From NCBI GenBank assembly GCA_023369685.1, contig SACZ01000006.1:125715-189714 (forward strand): 64,000 nt of DNA, given 5' to 3'. Every line of letters begins with the position of its first letter. Position 1 is the stretch's first letter. The translations under genes and the position numbers were made by a program. Shown here piece after piece: positions 24,867-33,593 of this stretch. The stretch comes from Prolixibacteraceae bacterium JC049 (GTDB taxonomy: Bacteria > Bacteroidota > Bacteroidia > Bacteroidales > Prolixibacteraceae). Under the pieces are notes generated by a model. It saw only the letters and a list, made by a program, of their open reading frames with translations. It had not been told where the DNA came from and searched no databases.

Positions 24867-27611
24867 ATGAGACGAAATTACATTATCTGCCTTTTTGTGG
24901 CACTGTTCGCAACAATTGGGACAAAAGCACAGAAGAAAATCATCTCTCCCGATGACTTTGCCAGTTGGAAGGTTATTCAAAGTGCACAAATTAGCAACGA
25001 TGGTCGTTTTACCGTTTACGAATTAAATGCACAGCGTGGAGATGGACAACTAATTGTACACAACAACTCCACTCAACAAAACGACACCATTAAGTTTGGA
25101 CAAGGAGCAAAAATATCTGCCAATGGCTTATTTATGGCTTACAAGTTGAAGCAGCCATTCGACACTATTCGCAAAGCCAAGTTAGACAAAGTAGAAGAAG
25201 CCAATATGCCCAAAGATAGTCTTGGGGTTTACTTCTTCAATACGGGAAAACGATGGAGCTTCCCTAAACTAAAATCTTTCAAGGTAGCTTCAAAAGGCAA
25301 TGACCTGCTTTCGTTTATTCATGAAGTAGAGATTGCAAAGAAAGACACTGCCGATAAAACCAAAGAAACCATTAAACGATTAATGATTTTCGATGGAAAA
25401 GATACATTGAGTCACGACAGAGTGGAAGAATATTACATTCCTAAATATGGAGAAGAAGTGGCTTTCGTCATCAAAAGTAAACGCGATTCCTTAGACCATT
25501 CTGCTGTTGTTCGCTTTTCGGCTAAAAAACAAAAGTTAGATACTATTCTTAGCCAACATGGATTTGCAAAGAAACTAACAGCAACTGATCATCAGGAAAA
25601 GCTGGCATTTCTTTTTTCTGCCGATACCATTGAAGAGAAAACATATGCCCTTTATCTACACCACAAAAATGATTTAAAGAAAATTGTAGATATTGAAACA
25701 AAGGGAATTCAAGCAGGCTTCTGTCCTAGCGAAAATCGTTCGCCTTATTTCTCGGAAGATGGAACCCGTTTATACCTTGGAGTGGCACGCCAACCCAAGA
25801 AGGCTCCTAAGGATACAGTTACCAAAGACGAAATTCCGGGATTAGATGTATGGAGTTGGACAGATTTACAACTTCAACCCATGCAAAAGCTCAATGCTTC
25901 CAAAGAAAAGAAACGCACCTATCTTTCGGTTTATCACATTAAACAGCAACAATTGGTTCTGTTGGCCGATAGTTTATATCCCGAAGTAAGATTATTGAAT
26001 AAAGGGAAAGCCAATTCGGCATTAGTTGTCGATAGTCGCCCATACCGAAGAGCTTCTTCATGGTCTGGCAAGTGGCATTCCGCTTATTACTTAATCGATC
26101 AGTTTTCTGGAGAAAAGAAACTAATCAAGAAAGATATTTCGGCTATCAGAATTACTCCAGATGGGAATTATGCTGTTTGGTACGAGAAAAAAGATAGCTG
26201 TTTCTATGTTAAGAATATGGCGAACAGCCAGACATTCAATCTAACTCAGAATCTAAAGGTTAATTTCTATAACGAATGGAACGACGTTCCAAATGATCCA
26301 TCGCCTTATGGTTTTGTTGGTTTCGACAAATCACAACGATATGCATTCATCAACGATCGATTCGATATTTGGAAATTCGATCTACAACAGAAGAAGACAC
26401 CAGAAAACATTACCAATGGTGAAGGTCGTAAGACTAAAACTCGTTTCGATTGGGTCGACTTGGATTACGATGAAGTACTAGTTGATACCAAGCAGGTAAT
26501 TCTTCAAGGCTTTAATGAAGAGACTAAAGAGAGTGGTTATTTCCAGTCATCATTCCAGAAACCTACCACACCTAAAGCATTGCTTTATGGGCCTTACCGA
26601 TACCGTAGTTTAACCAAAGCAAAAGATGCTGAAGCTTATATATGGCGTCGCGAAAATGTACAGCAGTTTGCTAACCTTCGCTTTGGTAAAAAGATTGCCG
26701 GTGACCAAGTTATTTCCAATGCTAATCCACAGCAAAAAGAGTACAATTGGGCAACCAACGAACTGGTTAAGTGGACTTCGTTTAAGGGAGAGCAGTTGGA
26801 AGGAATGTTGTACAAGCCTGAAGATTTCGATCCAAATAAGAAATACCCAATGATGGTCTATTTCTACGAACGTAATGCCGATAATCTACATCGTCACTAC
26901 TACCCTTATCCTAGTTATTCTACCATTAATCGTATTCATTACACCAGTAATGGCTACCTGGTATTTGTTCCAGACATTACCTACACAGTTGGTCAACCAG
27001 GACAAGATGCTTACGATGCTATCATTAGTGGTGTTATGAATTTGGTGAATACTTACTCATGGGTAGATAAAGCACACATGGCACTACAGGGGCAAAGCTG
27101 GGGTGGTTACCAAACAGCTCATCTGATTACACGCACCAACCTTTTTGCTGCAGCAATGGCAGGAGCACCAGTAAGTAACATGACCAGTGCTTATGGAGGA
27201 ATTCGCTGGGGATCAGGTATGAGTCGCATGTTCCAGTACGAACATACGCAAAGTCGTATTGGAGGAACTTTATGGGAACGTACATCCGACTACATTCGCA
27301 ATTCGCCTGTATTCTTCGCTCCACGTGTAGAAACTCCTCTGTTAATGATGCACAACGACAACGATGGCGCAGTACCTTGGTATCAAGGGATTGAGTATTT
27401 CGTAGCTCTTCGTCGTTTAAATAAACCTGCATGGTTGTTGGTTTACAATGGCGAACCTCATAACTTGCGCCATGGAAGCTGGGCTAACCGAAAAGACCTA
27501 AGTATTCGTATGAAGCAATTCTTCGATCATTATTTGAAAGGTGCTCCAGCTCCTAAATGGATGACAGAAGGAATTCCTGCAGTTAATAAAGGAAAAGATT
27601 TAGGGTACTAA
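24867..27611 (+). CDS. S9-family prolyl oligopeptidase-like serine peptidase (exported)
   Basis: A 914-residue protein with a signal peptide (cleavage near TKAQ). Residues about 25-640 have the repeated blades of a beta-propeller; the C-terminal 260 residues form an alpha/beta hydrolase with Ser744 in GQSWGGY, Asp833 in NDGAVPW and His865 in EPHNLRHG. It is larger than typical DPP-IV-like enzymes because of the long propeller. By family it removes di- or oligopeptides from the ends of peptides in the periplasm. It stands 107 bp upstream of an M13 metallopeptidase gene on the same strand, suggesting a peptide-degradation pair. Confidence 0.92.
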   Translation: MRRNYIICLFVALFATIGTKAQKKIISPDDFASWKVIQSAQISNDGRFTVYELNAQRGDGQLIVHNNSTQQNDTIKFGQGAKISANGLFMAYKLKQPFDTIRKAKLDKVEEANMPKDSLGVYFFNTGKRWSFPKLKSFKVASKGNDLLSFIHEVEIAKKDTADKTKETIKRLMIFDGKDTLSHDRVEEYYIPKYGEEVAFVIKSKRDSLDHSAVVRFSAKKQKLDTILSQHGFAKKLTATDHQEKLAFLFSADTIEEKTYALYLHHKNDLKKIVDIETKGIQAGFCPSENRSPYFSEDGTRLYLGVARQPKKAPKDTVTKDEIPGLDVWSWTDLQLQPMQKLNASKEKKRTYLSVYHIKQQQLVLLADSLYPEVRLLNKGKANSALVVDSRPYRRASSWSGKWHSAYYLIDQFSGEKKLIKKDISAIRITPDGNYAVWYEKKDSCFYVKNMANSQTFNLTQNLKVNFYNEWNDVPNDPSPYGFVGFDKSQRYAFINDRFDIWKFDLQQKKTPENITNGEGRKTKTRFDWVDLDYDEVLVDTKQVILQGFNEETKESGYFQSSFQKPTTPKALLYGPYRYRSLTKAKDAEAYIWRRENVQQFANLRFGKKIAGDQVISNANPQQKEYNWATNELVKWTSFKGEQLEGMLYKPEDFDPNKKYPMMVYFYERNADNLHRHYYPYPSYSTINRIHYTSNGYLVFVPDITYTVGQPGQDAYDAIISGVMNLVNTYSWVDKAHMALQGQSWGGYQTAHLITRTNLFAAAMAGAPVSNMTSAYGGIRWGSGMSRMFQYEHTQSRIGGTLWERTSDYIRNSPVFFAPRVETPLLMMHNDNDGAVPWYQGIEYFVALRRLNKPAWLLVYNGEPHNLRHGSWANRKDLSIRMKQFFDHYLKGAPAPKWMTEGIPAVNKGKDLGY

Positions 27612-27718
27612 AGGTTGAACTAAAAAATAGAACAGTATCCAAACGGAATGGTCTAGGTACTAACTACTATGTACTCAATACTAGAAAAATAGAAATAAAC
27701 AACAAAACAATAACTATT

Positions 27719-29743
27719 ATGGATCTAAAAAAAGGAATGTCGATTTTGGTGTTGGCGGCCATTATGGGATCGTGTCAGACACACAAAGTACAGACCAATG
27801 ATGCCATTAAAAAAGCCGATATGGATTTATCGGTTAATCCGGCAGACGACTTTGACAATTATGCCAATGGAGGATGGAAGAAAAACAATCCAATCCCAGA
27901 AGATAAAGCACGTTATGGTAGCTTCGACGAATTGGCAGACCTAGGTCAGAAACAAGTTCGCGACCTGGTTAAAGAACTAGCTCACAAACAACACGAAGTG
28001 GGGTCTATTGGTCAAAAGATTGCCGATTTCTACAATTCGGGAATGGATACCGAATTAATTGAAAAAGAAGGACTAAAAGCGCTTAAGCCTTATTACGATA
28101 AAATTGCTGCAGTAAAAAACAATGCTCAGCTACAAGCTTTAATTGCCGAATTCCACAAGATGAGTGTTCCAGCAACATTTGCTGCCTACTCAAGCGCTGA
28201 CTCTAAGAACAGCTCGATGGAAATTGCTTACCTTTCGCAAGGTGGCTTAGGTATGCCAGATCGCGACTACTATGTAAACGATGATGATCGTTCGAAAACG
28301 CTTCGCGCTGCATACGTAAAGCACTTAACAAATATCTTCCAGCTTTTAGGTGATAGTCCTAAGCAAGCCCAAAAGAGTGCTGCAACTGTTATGGCATTGG
28401 AAACTCGCATGGCCAAAGCATCAATGACTCGTTTGGAGCGCAGAGATCCACACAAATGCTACAACAAAATGGACTTAGCTGCTTTGGCAAAAAAAGCACC
28501 TAACTTCAACTGGAAAAACTACTTCAATGCAATGGGTATTGGCGATCCGGGTCAATTGATCGTTCGTCAACCTGAATTTGTTGCAGAGATTAGCAAGATG
28601 GTTAAAGAGGTAAAAATTGCCGACTGGAAAACTTACTTGCGTTGGCAATTTACTCACGATATCAGCCATTGTTTGGGTAAAGCTTTTGTCGATGAGAACT
28701 TCGAGTTTTACGGAAAGACCATGTCGGGGCAACAGCAACAACGTCCTCGTTGGAAGCGAGTACTTGGTTCTGTAAACGGATCATTGGGTGAGGCATTGGG
28801 ACAAATGTATGTGAAGAAACATTTCCCTCCAGAAGCCAAAGAACGTATGCAAACTTTGGTTGCTAACCTAAAAGCAGCTTTAGGCGAGCGCATTGCCAAC
28901 CTAGAGTGGATGAGTGCCGAGACTAAAGTAAAAGCCAAAGAAAAATTGGCTACCATGCGTACAAAAATTGGATATCCTGACAAGTGGAGAGATTACTCGA
29001 ATTTGGAAGTGACTCCAAAATCATACGCTATCAACGTACTTAATGCGCAAAAATTCAACAAAGCATACAACCTTTCAAAGGTGAACAAACCTGTAGACAA
29101 ATCGCAATGGTTTATGCCACCACAAATGGTAAATGCTTATTACCATCCGCTATTGAACGAAATCGTATTCCCAGCAGCTATTCTTCAGCCTCCATTCTTC
29201 TATATAAATGCTGATGATGCTGTTAACTACGGTGCAATTGGAGTAGTTATTGGTCACGAAATGACTCATGGATTCGACGACAAAGGACGCCTTTACGACA
29301 AAGATGGAAACCTAAATGACTGGTGGACGAAGGAAGATGCTGAGCGCTTCGACAAACGTGCACAGGTGCTGGTTGATCAATTCAACGAATTCAAAGTATT
29401 GGGTGATACTCCCGCTGATGGAAAGCTATCGTTGGGAGAAAACATTGCCGACTTAGGTGGTTTGAATATCTCATACACTGCATTCCAGAAGGTAAAAAAT
29501 GATAAAGACGTAATTGAAGGATTTACTCCTGATCAACGTTTCTTTTTAGCTTACTCACACGTTTGGGCTCAAAATATTCGCGATAAAGAAATTCTTCGTC
29601 GTACCAAAGAAGATGTTCACTCATTGGGACGTTTCCGTGTAATTGGACCTCTTCGTAACTTGCCTGAATTCCACAAAGCATTCGACATAAAAGCAGGAAC
29701 CTATATGTTCCTTCCTACTGCCGAAAGAGCTATTATTTGGTAA
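27719..29743 (+). CDS. M13-family metallopeptidase lipoprotein (PepO/neprilysin-like)
   Basis: A 674-residue lipoprotein with lipobox MGSC near residue 20. The N-terminal M13 domain starts at VNPADDFDNYANGGW. The zinc site is GHEMTHGFDD (His513, Glu514, His517), with the third ligand Glu in ENIADLGGL about 60 residues later, and the family tail ends AERAIIW. By family it cleaves small peptides of up to about 40 residues and acts at the membrane. It follows the S9 peptidase gene and is closed by a strong terminator. Confidence 0.95.
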   Translation: MDLKKGMSILVLAAIMGSCQTHKVQTNDAIKKADMDLSVNPADDFDNYANGGWKKNNPIPEDKARYGSFDELADLGQKQVRDLVKELAHKQHEVGSIGQKIADFYNSGMDTELIEKEGLKALKPYYDKIAAVKNNAQLQALIAEFHKMSVPATFAAYSSADSKNSSMEIAYLSQGGLGMPDRDYYVNDDDRSKTLRAAYVKHLTNIFQLLGDSPKQAQKSAATVMALETRMAKASMTRLERRDPHKCYNKMDLAALAKKAPNFNWKNYFNAMGIGDPGQLIVRQPEFVAEISKMVKEVKIADWKTYLRWQFTHDISHCLGKAFVDENFEFYGKTMSGQQQQRPRWKRVLGSVNGSLGEALGQMYVKKHFPPEAKERMQTLVANLKAALGERIANLEWMSAETKVKAKEKLATMRTKIGYPDKWRDYSNLEVTPKSYAINVLNAQKFNKAYNLSKVNKPVDKSQWFMPPQMVNAYYHPLLNEIVFPAAILQPPFFYINADDAVNYGAIGVVIGHEMTHGFDDKGRLYDKDGNLNDWWTKEDAERFDKRAQVLVDQFNEFKVLGDTPADGKLSLGENIADLGGLNISYTAFQKVKNDKDVIEGFTPDQRFFLAYSHVWAQNIRDKEILRRTKEDVHSLGRFRVIGPLRNLPEFHKAFDIKAGTYMFLPTAERAIIW

Positions 29744-29756
29744 GAAGTTTTCCCTT

Positions 29757-29800
29757 AAAAAGATTTAGCTTCCTTATACTTTTGAGAAGCTAAATCTTTT
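29757..29800 (+). terminator. Rho-independent terminator after the M13 peptidase gene
   Basis: AAAAAGATTTAGCTT (29757-29771) pairs with AAGCTAAATCTTTT (29787-29800). The long stem is symmetrical and starts 14 bp after the stop. Confidence 0.85.
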
Positions 29801-29974
29801 ACGAATGCATATTTATATCCACAAGTTTTCCTTTCTATTTTTTTTAACATATTTAAACAATTACCGTAAGCTCTTTTGAACTTATTTTCTCTACTTTCGC
29901 ATTCTTGTGTCGATATTGATAAAAGATAACCATATTCGGTTATTTAATATATTAATCATTAAAAAATCATTAAA

Positions 29975-31732
29975 ATGAACGAACTAAAAAAGCTGCTATG
30001 GCTTTCTGTACTGTTATTTTTATTTAGTTGTGTAAAAGATGAAGAATTTACACAATTAGAACCCAACCCTAAATCTGCCTCTTATACACTTAATTCTCAA
30101 TACAATCAAGTATTTGAATGGGATAATGTAGAGTTCTTCGATTATAAACTTGGTACTGATCAAATTAAAAACAACCTTGCTGCCCCTTGGTTGCCCGGAA
30201 GTACTAATGCACTAGGTGTGCCAGATCATTGGATTGATTTCAATGCTTTAAATCCAGATCCATCAAAGAGAATGCATTCAAGAGAAAATGGATGGCGCTT
30301 AGTATATGCCAACTTGATGAATAAAGCAGCAAGAAATAAATACTTCTGTTTATACAACATAAACACTGGTATGTTGAGATTTTTCTTTTATGCAATGGAA
30401 TCATCATCTGGCTACGGTACATCAACAGTATTTACAGCATTTCGACTTAATGGATATTCTAGTTTATTAAATTTTACATATAATGATCCTCTTCCAGCAA
30501 AATTTCATCCTAAAAATCCAACATATACTTATACTCCTGATATCATAGCAACAAGTACTGATTTAGCAGAACAACCTTTGTATGGGAACACCTACAAACA
30601 TAACAATTGGTATTGTATGGAATTTGAATGCGCTTTTGATCCAAACACATCTTCTGAAACCAAAGTTGCACTAAAACTTTGGGCTGCAGAAATAGCAAGA
30701 TCTTCCACTACAGGTCAAAGTCTTGGAGAAATTAAAGGAGAGATATCTACAACCTACTCTGGGCTCCCAAATTTCAACCTGAATTTCAATTACGAAGATA
30801 AAGAATCATCTACAGTCATTGAGAATTATGGAAGTGCTTGTACAATAATGGGAGAAAAAGTTGATCAGGGAATAAAAAACAACGACAGTTTCTTTAAAGG
30901 GATATGGAAGAACTTGAGTAAAGAAGCTCCCAAAATAATAACACAAGGGGTAAAGGCAGGAATTAAAGACCTATTTACAGGTGCCGCAGGTAATGTTACT
31001 TCTACTGTAGGAAAATTAGTTAATAAACTCGTCGGGATTGATAATAAGTCAACCATGACCTCACTAAGTAAAGTAAACCTTGGCACCAAAGCAAAAATTA
31101 AACTTAAAACAACCACTGTACAAACTGTCACTGGTTGGGGAAGTATTTCTTTATTGCCAATTCCGAACAATGCTACAAATGATTTAATCTTTAAAGAAAA
31201 ATTAGGTATTTGGAATATTGAAGATTTACCTAAAGTTCGTGTAACACTTAACTCTACTTCATTTTTTTATCCTGAACATCTAATGCCTAACCAAGAAACT
31301 CCAAGAGCATTTTCTACCTCTTACGATTATTCTTTAGAGGCTGCCAAACTAATTTTTAATGAAAAGACTCTAAGCAGATGTAGAGTTGAAAATATTAAAC
31401 AAGAACTTGTATTTACTAATCAATATAATATTATTGGAGGGACAAATCCATATGGATTAAATGGCAATAAGCGTATTGAAAGTGCATCTTCTTACAAATA
31501 TTTCAGTCGCAATCAATATGATAAATTTGACTATGCAGGATTTAACTATAATCCTACAACATCATTTAATCATTATTGGAATGCTGAGCTGACAAATGTA
31601 AATGCTTCCTTTTATTGTCGCATTTCTTTCCAAATGGTGGACAGAATCACAGGAAAGAGATCTTTCTTTTCAAAATACTTTAGAGTAAAAGCTGTTAAAA
31701 ACAACCATAATCATAACGACGAAATAATTTAA
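29975..31732 (+). CDS. Lipoprotein of unknown function
   Basis: A 585-residue protein with a type II signal peptide and lipobox LFSC (Cys19), followed by acidic residues (KDEEF) that suggest surface display. The body is rich in Tyr, Phe and Asn, like an extracellular beta-rich protein. Residues about 310-354 differ sharply: a Gly/Ala/Lys amphipathic helical stretch (ITQGVKAGIKDLFTGAAGN, then TVGKLVNKLVG). I recognise no family. The gene is isolated between two strong terminators and is more AT-rich than its neighbours, so it is a single-gene unit, possibly acquired. Confidence 0.75.
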   Translation: MNELKKLLWLSVLLFLFSCVKDEEFTQLEPNPKSASYTLNSQYNQVFEWDNVEFFDYKLGTDQIKNNLAAPWLPGSTNALGVPDHWIDFNALNPDPSKRMHSRENGWRLVYANLMNKAARNKYFCLYNINTGMLRFFFYAMESSSGYGTSTVFTAFRLNGYSSLLNFTYNDPLPAKFHPKNPTYTYTPDIIATSTDLAEQPLYGNTYKHNNWYCMEFECAFDPNTSSETKVALKLWAAEIARSSTTGQSLGEIKGEISTTYSGLPNFNLNFNYEDKESSTVIENYGSACTIMGEKVDQGIKNNDSFFKGIWKNLSKEAPKIITQGVKAGIKDLFTGAAGNVTSTVGKLVNKLVGIDNKSTMTSLSKVNLGTKAKIKLKTTTVQTVTGWGSISLLPIPNNATNDLIFKEKLGIWNIEDLPKVRVTLNSTSFFYPEHLMPNQETPRAFSTSYDYSLEAAKLIFNEKTLSRCRVENIKQELVFTNQYNIIGGTNPYGLNGNKRIESASSYKYFSRNQYDKFDYAGFNYNPTTSFNHYWNAELTNVNASFYCRISFQMVDRITGKRSFFSKYFRVKAVKNNHNHNDEII

Positions 31733-31761
31733 TAAAATCATCAATAGATAGTTTTATCATT

Positions 31762-31801
31762 TCATGTTCTGGAACAGCATTGTTTCAGAACATGATTTTT
31801 T
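31762..31801 (+). terminator. Rho-independent terminator after the unknown lipoprotein
   Basis: TCATGTTCTG (31762-31771) pairs perfectly with CAGAACATGA (31786-31795), followed by TTTTTT. Confidence 0.9.
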
Positions 31802-31818
31802 CAGTCATCTAATGACTT

Positions 31819-32259
31819 CTAAAAATAATTGAACATCCAAGTGACCATAGCATATCGGAAACCTTTTCCGAGTATCACCCAGAAGATAAATCGGTTCATT
31901 TTTAATTTTAGTACTCCTGGCACAATACAAAGAGGATCGCCAATGATTGGCAGCCATGAGAAAAATAAGATAGGTGCGCCATATTTGGCATAGAGTTGTT
32001 CCGCTTTTAAACGTTTTTCTGGTGAAACCTTGATAAAGCGAGAAAAGATAAACTTATCGCCCCAATAACCGACATAGTAATTGGTTATGGCTCCTAAAGT
32101 ATTTCCTAATGTAGCAGCAACCCAAATAGGTAGTGACGCACTCCCAGATGCCAGTGCCACCAAAACAAATGCCTCGGAACCCAATGGAAATAAAGTACTG
32201 GCTAAAAATGAGATTATAAAAATACCGGGAATCCCCCACTCTGCTATCATTTCAATCAT
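31819..32259 (-). CDS. YqaA/DedA-like membrane protein
   Basis: A 146-residue membrane protein with about four helices. It contains the SNARE-associated/DedA-type pattern: FPLGSEAFVLVAL, a Gly-rich helix (ATLGNTLGAITNYYVGYWG) and a late segment PIIGDPLCIVPGVLKL with the conserved Gly-Asp and Pro-Gly. Its length matches the short YqaA subgroup. DedA-type proteins are linked to lipid-carrier flipping and membrane homeostasis; the YqaA role is not established. It converges on the lipoprotein gene and diverges from the orphan sigma gene. Confidence 0.85.
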   Translation of the reverse strand: MIEMIAEWGIPGIFIISFLASTLFPLGSEAFVLVALASGSASLPIWVAATLGNTLGAITNYYVGYWGDKFIFSRFIKVSPEKRLKAEQLYAKYGAPILFFSWLPIIGDPLCIVPGVLKLKMNRFIFWVILGKGFRYAMVTWMFNYF

Positions 32260-32378
32260 GCTGCAAATATGGCATTTTTAATTGATTGCACTGAATCTGC
32301 TCTTGAACTACTCACTCATCTATTTCTGAATCGGATAAAAATTCTATTTTTGCCTTTGATCGAATTAAAACCACATTT

Positions 32379-32966
32379 ATGAGTACTGTTAACAATAATG
32401 AGGAATTGTTTATTGTGCAGAAAATGATTGAAGGCGACCGGAACGCTTTCAAGTTCTTTTTTGACACCTACTATTCTGAATTATGCAATTTCATTCATTT
32501 ATACGTGCACGACACGGTTATATCGGAGGAGATTGCACAAAATATCTTCATCTATTTCTGGGAAAACCGGAAAAAACTGAAGTTAACATCGTCGGTTAAA
32601 GGGTATCTGTTTACCACAGCCAAGCACCGTAGTTTAAATCACCTGCGCGACAAAAAAGAGGCGATATCACTTTCAGAACTAAATCACGCTATTCATGATA
32701 ACCAGCTAACAGATCAATTCATTGAACTGGAAGAACTGAAAGTGTTATTGAACGAAACGATAGAGTCATTACCTGACCGTTGTAAAGCAATCTACAACTT
32801 AAGTAGAAATGAAGGCTTAACCCATAAAGAGATTGCAGCACAATTACAGATTACAGTAAAAACAGTTGAAAACCAACTAACTATTGCACTGCAACGCATT
32901 CGCAAAAAGCTTCACCCATTTTACGAGAAGCTTTTTGTGGCATTTATTATTTATTGGATAAACTAA
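32379..32966 (+). CDS. ECF RNA polymerase sigma factor without an adjacent anti-sigma gene
   Basis: A 195-residue ECF factor. Region 2 has ISEEIAQNIFIYFWENR; region 4 has GLTHKEIAAQLQITVKTVENQ. The C-terminus ends in a hydrophobic stretch (KLFVAFIIYWIN). A promoter-like TGCCTTTG lies at 32351-32358, 20 bp before the ATG. No FecR or SusC gene follows; the next gene is on the opposite strand, so the regulator acting on it is elsewhere or of another kind. Confidence 0.92.
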   Translation: MSTVNNNEELFIVQKMIEGDRNAFKFFFDTYYSELCNFIHLYVHDTVISEEIAQNIFIYFWENRKKLKLTSSVKGYLFTTAKHRSLNHLRDKKEAISLSELNHAIHDNQLTDQFIELEELKVLLNETIESLPDRCKAIYNLSRNEGLTHKEIAAQLQITVKTVENQLTIALQRIRKKLHPFYEKLFVAFIIYWIN

Positions 32967-32993
32967 AAACTCTGAAATTGAATTACCCCACTC

Positions 32994-33371
32994 TTACTTT
33001 GTTAACCATTCTTGAGCAGCCTCTTTTGTTGAAAAAACCTTTACTATAAAACCAATTCTTTCGTTTATTTCTCCTTCGAATAAGATAGATAAAGCGGTAC
33101 TCATTGGCTCGCTTAAAATTAATGCTTGCTTTTTGCCCTTTAGCATATCTTTCAGCTCAAAAAGTATATCGCTAACCAGCTTTACATCCTTCGGTGTCCC
33201 AATAAAAACGCCTTCGCTATAATCGGAAAAGAGGTTATATTTTTCTTGCGTAAATTCTGGCATTTTCAGCATTTCTTCCCAAGCTTCTCCGATGTCATCA
33301 CGAGTAATATTTCCACAGTGTTTATATGCAATAAACTTTTTATGGTGGTTTAATTCTAATGTGTAACTCAT
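32994..33371 (-). CDS. SpoIIAA/STAS-like small protein
   Basis: A 125-residue soluble protein beginning MSYTLELNHHKKFIAYKH. Alternating strands and helices with NLFSDYSEGVFIGTP in the middle and KVFSTKEAAQEWL near the end fit the SpoIIAA-like (SEC14/STAS-fold) family of Bacteroidota. The terminal EAAQEWL helix is typical of that group. The function is unknown. It is monocistronic and convergent with the orphan ECF sigma gene, the stops being 28 bp apart, so partnership with it is possible but unsupported. Confidence 0.65.
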   Translation of the reverse strand: MSYTLELNHHKKFIAYKHCGNITRDDIGEAWEEMLKMPEFTQEKYNLFSDYSEGVFIGTPKDVKLVSDILFELKDMLKGKKQALILSEPMSTALSILFEGEINERIGFIVKVFSTKEAAQEWLTK

Positions 33372-33451
33372 ATTTTTTATGGTATGTTTTTCAATACAAA
33401 GGGTCTATTCCATATAACCTTATAAACTATATTTGGTTTTTTATTAGACAC

Positions 33452-33485
33452 AAAAAAAGCCAGTTCAGAATATATCTAAACTGGC
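33452..33485 (-). terminator. Rho-independent terminator after the beta-helix protein gene
   Basis: On the minus strand GCCAGTTTAGA pairs with TCTGAACTGGC and is followed by TTTTTTT. It lies about 110 bp after the stop; a second, weaker inverted repeat (AGCGCTT and AAGCGCT) lies between them. Confidence 0.75.
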
Positions 33486-33593
33486 CATGTTAGAATTACT
33501 TCTTTTATCCAAAAAAATTAGCGCTTAATTTACTATTTCATGATAATGACCAAATAGTCACTTTTTATTCCACTGAAGCGCTTCTTTAGTCAT

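Noticed and set aside
24677-24955. A 92-residue plus-strand frame with hydrophobic residues before the S9 peptidase
   Set aside because: It overlaps the true signal-peptide start of the peptidase in another frame and runs through degenerate AT-rich repeats.
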